Below, piece after piece: positions 60,464 to 64,000 of a DNA stretch of 64,000 nucleotides; positions within the stretch are counted from its first letter, which is position 1; each line of letters starts with the position of its first letter. The DNA comes from Enterococcus_I eurekensis. GTDB lineage: Bacteria > Bacillota > Bacilli > Lactobacillales > Enterococcaceae. A program made the position numbers and the translations under genes. Location: the NCBI RefSeq assembly GCF_042654605.1, contig NZ_JBHSGT010000013.1:73344-137343 (forward strand), written 5' to 3'. Under the pieces are notes generated by a model. It had not been told where the DNA came from. It did not search any database and saw only the letters and a program-made list of their open reading frames with translations.

Positions 60464-61201
60464 ATGTCTAAAATTATTGAAATCAATCATTTAAAAAAGA
60501 GTTACGGCGAAAATGAAGTTTTAAAAGATATCGGCCTAACTGTAAATAAAGGTGAAGTACTGACAATCATTGGTTCTTCAGGTTCTGGTAAATCGACTTT
60601 ACTACGCTGTATCAACTTATTAGAAAAACCAACAAGTGGTGAAATTTTATATAATGGTGAAAACGTCTTAACAAAAGGCTATAATTTACCTAATTATCGG
60701 ACGCATCTTGGCATGGTTTTCCAATCATTTAACTTATTTAACAATATGAACGTCTTAGAAAACTGTACTGCTGGACAAATTAGTGTTTTGAGACGTAATC
60801 CTGAAGAAGCGAAACAAATTGCGCTAGAAAACTTAGAAAAAGTTGGGATGAGACAATTCCAATCGGCGAAACCTAATCAATTATCTGGTGGACAAAAACA
60901 ACGGGTGGCCATTGCGCGTGCCTTATCAATGAATCCGGAAGTCATGTTATTCGATGAACCAACTTCAGCTCTCGATCCTGAAATGGTTGGTGAAGTTCTT
61001 AAAACAATGAAAGATTTAGCTGACTCGGGTTTAACAATGGTCATTGTAACTCACGAAATGGGCTTCGCTAAAGAAGTCTCTGACCGCGTGATTTTCATGG
61101 ATAAAGGTGTCATCGCAGAAGAAGGAACGCCTGAAGCCATCTTTGGACAACCAAAAGAAGAACGAACAAAAGTCTTCTTAAAGCGAATTTTAGAAGGCTA
61201 A
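60464..61201 (+). CDS. ABC importer ATP-binding protein for the lysine-regulated system
   Basis: This 245-residue ATPase starts at the ATG at 60464 (TAGGAGAATC upstream), 10 bp after the fusion gene; a longer in-frame reading overlaps that gene and lacks a ribosome site. Motifs: Walker A GSSGSGKST, GMVFQSFNLFNN, LSGGQKQRVAIARAL, Walker B VMLFDEPTSALD and VTHEMG. It completes the lysine-controlled importer. It is close in sequence to the ATPase at 26248, showing these two systems belong to one family. Confidence 0.93.
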   Translation: MSKIIEINHLKKSYGENEVLKDIGLTVNKGEVLTIIGSSGSGKSTLLRCINLLEKPTSGEILYNGENVLTKGYNLPNYRTHLGMVFQSFNLFNNMNVLENCTAGQISVLRRNPEEAKQIALENLEKVGMRQFQSAKPNQLSGGQKQRVAIARALSMNPEVMLFDEPTSALDPEMVGEVLKTMKDLADSGLTMVIVTHEMGFAKEVSDRVIFMDKGVIAEEGTPEAIFGQPKEERTKVFLKRILEG

Positions 61202-61206
61202 CCACG

Positions 61207-61239
61207 AAAATACTAGTCGATTGTTGACTAGTATTTTTT
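61207..61239 (+). terminator. Terminator of the lysine importer operon
   Basis: AAAATACTAGTC / GACTAGTATTTT hairpin then TTA. Confidence 0.88.
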
Positions 61240-61294
61240 AACGTTCCACAACAAAAGACGAATGATTGTGAGATTCGATTAGCAGTTCAATAAG

Positions 61295-61309
61295 AATTCA
61301 CTGAAAAAT
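61295..61309. promoter_or_regulatory. Possible CodY-like site upstream of brnQ
   Basis: AATTCACTGAAAAAT differs from AATTTTCWGAAAATT at three of 15 positions. Branched-chain amino-acid transport genes are common CodY targets. Weak evidence. Confidence 0.28.
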
Positions 61310-61337
61310 CTACTAGAACAATTGCTAATGAATCATT

Positions 61338-61361
61338 AATTTGATATTTTTATATCAAATT
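61338..61361. repeat. Perfect inverted repeat in the brnQ leader
   Basis: AATTTGATAT and ATATCAAATT are 10-bp arms with a 4-bp loop. They lie 23 bp before the brnQ start and just above its GAGGAG site. Operator or 5' RNA hairpin; not a terminator. Confidence 0.55.
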
Positions 61362-61383
61362 AAAACTGAAATGAGGAGAATTA

Positions 61384-62745
61384 ATGGAAAAAAAATTAAC
61401 ATTCACCGATTATTTAACCATTGGCTCAATGCTTTTTGGCCTTTTCTTTGGAGCTGGAAACTTAATTTTCCCCGTTCATATGGGTCAGATGGCTGGTGCC
61501 AATACCTTCTGGGCTAATTTAGGTTTCTTAGTTACCGGAATTGGACTGCCCTTTTTAGGCGTGATTGCAATCGGTAGTTCAAAAAGTCAAGGGCTCTTTG
61601 ATTTAGCTTCCAAGGTTCATCGCAAATATGCCTTTGTGTTTACAATCCTACTATACTTAGTCATTGGTCCGTTCTTTGCTTTACCGCGTCTGGCGACGAC
61701 TTCTTTTGAAATCGCCTTTGCAACAAACTTACCGAAAGAGCAATTGACTAATGGCCTAGCGATTTTTAGTGCTCTTTTCTTCTTAGCAACTTGGTTGTTA
61801 GCACGTAAACCCTCAAAATTATTTGATTATATTGGAAAATATTTAAATCCATTTTTCTTAGTCTTATTAAGTATCTTAATCTTGTTTTCTTTCTTACAAC
61901 CGTTGGGTGCTGTAGCTGATGCTCCAGTTCAACATGTTTATCAAAACTACGCCTTCTTTACTGGATTTACTGAAGGCTATAATACACTGGATGCCTTAGC
62001 TTCTTTAGCTTTTGGAATTATCATCGTAAAAACTATTCAAAATCGTGGCGTCACTCAACCCAAAACCATCGCCATTGATACCATTAAATCAGGCGCTATC
62101 AGTATTTTATTAATGGGATTAATTTATACATTGCTTTCATATATGGGGGCAAAAAGCTTGGGTGCTTTTGAATTGAGTGAAAATGGCGGAATCGCCTTAG
62201 CTCAAATCGCTCAACATTATTTAGGTTCCTTTGGTAGTATCATTCTTGCGCTAGTCGTTATTTCTGCTTGTTTAAAAACAGCAATTGGTTTAACAACCGC
62301 TTTTTCTGAAACATTTGTCGAATTATTTCCAAAAGGTAACTACTTATTTTTTGCAACCATTGTCAATTTAATGGCCGCGACTTTCGCGAATGTCGGTTTA
62401 ACAAATATTATTACTTTTTCGATTCCAGTCTTAATGTTTCTTTATCCATTAGCAATGACTTTAATCTTACTCGCCATTTTCGGTCCTTTATTTAACCACG
62501 ATCCACGAGTTTATCAAATGACGACGCTCTTTACACTAATTGCATCAATCATCGATGGATTAAATGCGAGCCCTGATTTTATTCGTAATAATATCGTCGC
62601 TCAAAACTTGATTGGCTTTGGTGAAACGGTCTTTCCACTATTTGACATTGGTATGGGTTGGCTCTTACCAGCACTAATTGGTTTTGCTGGTGGCATTATT
62701 TGGCGATTTGCAGCGACTTCTAAATCTCGCCGTTTGTATAATTAA
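61384..62745 (+). CDS. brnQ: Branched-chain amino-acid transporter BrnQ
   Basis: This 453-residue cation symporter of the LIVCS family has about twelve membrane segments. Family features are the N-terminal FGLFFGAGNLIFPVHMGQ (about residues 18-35) and IGPFFALPRLATTSFE near residue 95. It imports leucine, isoleucine and valine. The ATG at 61384 follows GAGGAG. Its stop codon lies inside the left terminal repeat of the IS30 copy, so the last residues may have been altered by the insertion. The C-terminus is otherwise full length. Confidence 0.92.
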   Translation: MEKKLTFTDYLTIGSMLFGLFFGAGNLIFPVHMGQMAGANTFWANLGFLVTGIGLPFLGVIAIGSSKSQGLFDLASKVHRKYAFVFTILLYLVIGPFFALPRLATTSFEIAFATNLPKEQLTNGLAIFSALFFLATWLLARKPSKLFDYIGKYLNPFFLVLLSILILFSFLQPLGAVADAPVQHVYQNYAFFTGFTEGYNTLDALASLAFGIIIVKTIQNRGVTQPKTIAIDTIKSGAISILLMGLIYTLLSYMGAKSLGAFELSENGGIALAQIAQHYLGSFGSIILALVVISACLKTAIGLTTAFSETFVELFPKGNYLFFATIVNLMAATFANVGLTNIITFSIPVLMFLYPLAMTLILLAIFGPLFNHDPRVYQMTTLFTLIASIIDGLNASPDFIRNNIVAQNLIGFGETVFPLFDIGMGWLLPALIGFAGGIIWRFAATSKSRRLYN

Positions 62746-63780
62746 GCGAGACAAATAAAAAAGCCATTTATGTTACACTCAAATTGTAATACCCGCTAAA
62801 GCATACAAGGAGAGTGAACATAAATGACTTATACCCCTCTTACACCAAACGAGCTTGTAATGATAGAAGCATATTTTCATCAAGAAACTCCGATTGCTAT
62901 CGTTGCGAAACAGCTGAAACGTGGACGTCAAGCAATTTACAATGTCTATAACTTTCTCAAACGCGGTGGAACAGCATTTGAATACTTTGAACAATACAAA
63001 GAAAATAAGCGACGTTGCGGAAGAACGGAAATCATTTTTCCTGAAGAGGAAAAAGAATACATTGCAAAAAGATCAACTGAAGGTTGGACCCCAGACGTCA
63101 TTATTGGCCATGCAGAGCGAACCTTCTCTTGTTCAGTAAGTACCCTCTATCGCCGGTTTAAGACGGGAGAATTCAATGTTTTACATTTACCGATGCAAGG
63201 AAAACGAAAACTAAATTGTTATAAGAAAAAACGTGGAAAACAGGCATTCAAAAGAAATATTTCTGAACGTGAAAAAGATCATATCGTTTTCGAAGAAGAA
63301 TTTGGACATTTAGAGGGTGATACGATTGTCGGCATCCACCATAAAAGTTCCGTCATCACACTCGTTGAGCGACTTTCAAAAGCCCCTATAGCCTTGAAAC
63401 CAGAAGGCCGTAAGGCAGTTGATATTGAAAATGCGATTAATGAATGGCTTCAATCCGTACCCAAAATTCTTTTCAAATCAATCACTTTTGATTGTGGAAA
63501 AGAATTCTCTAATTGGAAAAAGTATTAGTAATACGAATGATATTGATATTTATTTCGCAGGCCCAGGAACGCCTTCCCAACGGGGATTAAATGAACATTC
63601 AAACGGACTCCTCCGAAAAGATGGACTACCAAAAGAAATGGACTTCAATCAGGTCAATCAAGGATTTATCTCATCCGTGGTTTCCAAAAGAAACCATATC
63701 CCTAGAAAATCACTAAATTACCAAACACCATTAGAAGTTTTTTTGAGTTACGTAAATGGAAAGTTTTGTCTCGCTTAATT
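62740..63780 (+). mobile_element. IS30-family insertion sequence
   Basis: The element is about 1041 bp. Terminal inverted repeats are AATTAAGCGAGACAAA (62740-62755) and its complement at 63765-63780. Because flank and repeat both include AATT, the exact ends and target duplication are ambiguous by 2-4 bp. The single transposase gene lies inside, and its stop is in the right repeat. Length and gene type match the IS30 family known from enterococci. Confidence 0.9.
62824..63778 (+). pseudogene. IS30-family transposase, frameshifted
   Basis: The first 234 residues include the N-terminal HTH (KQLKRGRQAIYNVYNFL), then HLEGDTIVG with the first catalytic Asp and FDCGKEFSN with the second. A stop at 63526 follows the A-run at about 63517-63521. 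The shifted frame continues with SISNTNDIDIYFAGPGTPSQRG and NEHSNG, holding the catalytic Glu. One extra A in AATTGGAAAAAGT explains the break. The rest is intact, so it is either recently inactivated or read by slippage. The ribosome site is AAGGAGAG. Confidence 0.9.
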
Positions 63781-63900
63781 TGACAAATAATATCTTAATA
63801 ACTTTCCAAGATTTTCGTCACAAAAACTTCACATTTACTCGGTAATATATAAGCATACCAACAAACAACCCTAACAAACACTTTTTCATTTTTACTCCTT

Positions 63901-63932
63901 GCCTACCGGTCCCCTCCGGTAGGCCTTTTTTG
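63901..63932 (+). terminator. Strong GC-rich terminator
   Basis: GCCTACCGG / CCGGTAGGC hairpin then TTTTTTG, in the gap to the right of the IS30 copy. The gene it once served lay to the left and may have been brnQ before the IS insertion. Confidence 0.9.
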
Positions 63933-63946
63933 TTGTATGTTTTGAA

Positions 63947-64000
63947 AACCACCTGCTATGCGGGTGGTTCTAGAGAGCTTCCAGCGTGGTATTAAAAAAT
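63947..64000 (+). mobile_element. Probable left end of an IS200/IS605-family element (truncated by window edge)
   Basis: A perfect-looking hairpin AACCACCTGC-TAT-GCGGGTGGTT (one G-T pair) is followed by TCTAGAGAGCTTCCAGCG. Such subterminal hairpins mark the ends of IS200/IS605 elements, where they are bound by the TnpA transposase. No transposase gene is yet visible before the window ends. Confidence 0.5.

Overview
The window is low-GC Firmicute DNA, most likely from the Lactobacillales and probably an Enterococcus or Vagococcus relative. Supporting signs are T-box, L-box and ykkC leaders, strong GGAGG ribosome binding sites, several TTG starts, an EfrAB-like heterodimeric ABC exporter, EcsAB, BrnQ, and an IS30-family element of the enterococcal type. 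A meso-diaminopimelate dehydrogenase is also present. No rRNA, tRNA, CRISPR array or prophage was seen. The genus is an inference.

Layout. 0-2.6 kb: trpE-trpG-(trpD) on the minus strand behind two complete tandem tryptophan T-boxes. 2.6-5.0 kb: an ASCH protein, a GAP/Sap-family membrane protein behind a textbook guanidine-I (ykkC) riboswitch, and ddh. 5-12.4 kb: housekeeping and conserved-unknown genes (DUF1456, esterase, DUF1697, RluF-type synthase, DUF1835, DUF7000, truA, an alpha/beta hydrolase, a rhodanese). 12.4-16.4 kb: a five-gene minus-strand operon with two SipW-type signal peptidases and two secreted TasA-like proteins. 16.8-21 kb: two P1B-4 metal ATPases, the upstream one frameshifted. 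21-25.3 kb: a DUF4153 membrane protein, a FUSC pseudogene and an aldo/keto reductase. 25.4-29.1 kb: an amino-acid ABC importer operon ending in an M20 amidohydrolase. 29.1-32.5 kb: VanZ, an ABC exporter pair and a 43-residue membrane peptide. 32.7-34.6 kb: a periodic hairpin-repeat array running into two decayed catabolic genes. 34.8-39.1 kb: trmB, a ytmP-like kinase, ecsBA and a DnaQ-like exonuclease. 39.2-43.8 kb: a second hairpin array, then efrBA-like genes with a TetR regulator. 44-47.5 kb: def, a PepSY lipoprotein and a two-component system. 47.7-51.3 kb: BlaI-like repressor, M56 protease, secreted peptide, 51-residue leader ORF, attenuator and ABC-F gene, apparently one transcription unit. 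51.9-56.2 kb: metN-metI-metQ-M20 under a methionine T-box followed by a second, partial T-box module. 56.2-62.7 kb: niaR, chorismate mutase, small genes, a lysine-riboswitch-controlled ABC importer and brnQ. 62.7-64 kb: an IS30 copy with a frameshifted transposase and the likely left end of an IS200/IS605 element.

The strongest unexplained signal is a family of about 122-bp modules found at three loci (20.98-21.17, 32.7-33.52 and 39.19-39.53 kb). Each module is a conserved direct repeat of about 23 bp plus an imperfect palindrome of about 98 bp belonging to one of three classes. The classes share one stem architecture although their sequences differ. Period and architecture are the same at all three loci, and copies within the 33-kb locus are almost identical. 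I do not recognise this family.

Much of the window concerns amino-acid supply under RNA control: Trp and Met T-boxes, a lysine riboswitch, two ABC importers each paired with an M20 amidohydrolase, and BrnQ. Gene decay (FUSC, P1B-4 ATPase, cytosine-deaminase-like and DUF2877-like remnants, IS30 transposase) suggests ongoing reduction of accessory functions.
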